Shown piece by piece: positions 5,996 to 6,001 of a stretch of 6,001 bases of DNA (positions within the stretch are counted from its first letter, which is position 1; the number at the start of each line of letters is the position of its first letter). The translations under genes and the position numbers were made by a program. The stretch covers positions 1-6,001 of the forward strand of contig JAHEZB010000159.1 of assembly GCA_023251285.1 (NCBI GenBank), written 5' to 3'. Below the pieces are notes generated by a model. The model was not told the origin of the DNA, made no database searches, and saw only the letters and a list, made by a program, of their open reading frames with translations. This stretch comes from Chitinophagaceae bacterium (GTDB lineage Bacteria > Bacteroidota > Bacteroidia > Chitinophagales > Chitinophagaceae).

Positions 5996-6001
5996 TTTTG
6001 A

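Overview
The window looks like ordinary chromosome from a member of the Bacteroidota, most likely the Chitinophagales. This rests on the protein sequences (an APC permease with an MSSLF-type N-terminus and the LKRTLGAGNLIALGIGAIIGAGLFV block, and a short deoxynucleoside kinase next to trpS), the AT-rich gaps, the absence of Shine-Dalgarno sequences before every start, and TAnnTTTG-like promoter elements. It is a judgement from memory of these families; no database was searched.

Layout, left to right. Positions 1-522 (minus) hold a deoxynucleoside kinase that runs off the left edge and lacks its C-terminus. Upstream of it on the same strand, after a 52-bp gap, is trpS (575-1579). A divergent spacer of about 240 bp separates trpS from a 12-helix amino acid permease of the cationic amino acid transporter type (1824-3386, plus), which ends at a strong, symmetric hairpin terminator (3400-3439). 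Then comes a 651-bp gap between convergent genes. Most of it is a tandem array of a 107-bp unit (3538-4025: four full copies and one partial), each copy carrying two perfect palindromes. Right of the array, on the minus strand, is a two-component pair: an OmpR/PhoB-type response regulator (5294-5965, TTG start) followed by a membrane sensor histidine kinase (4038-5297), overlapping by 4 bp.

How the genes relate. The kinase/trpS pair is housekeeping (dNTP salvage and tRNA charging) and is probably co-transcribed. The permease stands alone. The regulator and kinase form one translationally coupled operon; no target gene is visible. The only structure not explained by these genes is the repeat array. 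It has an alternating A-B-A-B order of two unit subtypes and palindromes identical in all five copies, and it lies where the 3' end of the sensor kinase mRNA would be. I see no defence system, mobile-element gene, CRISPR or biosynthetic cluster.
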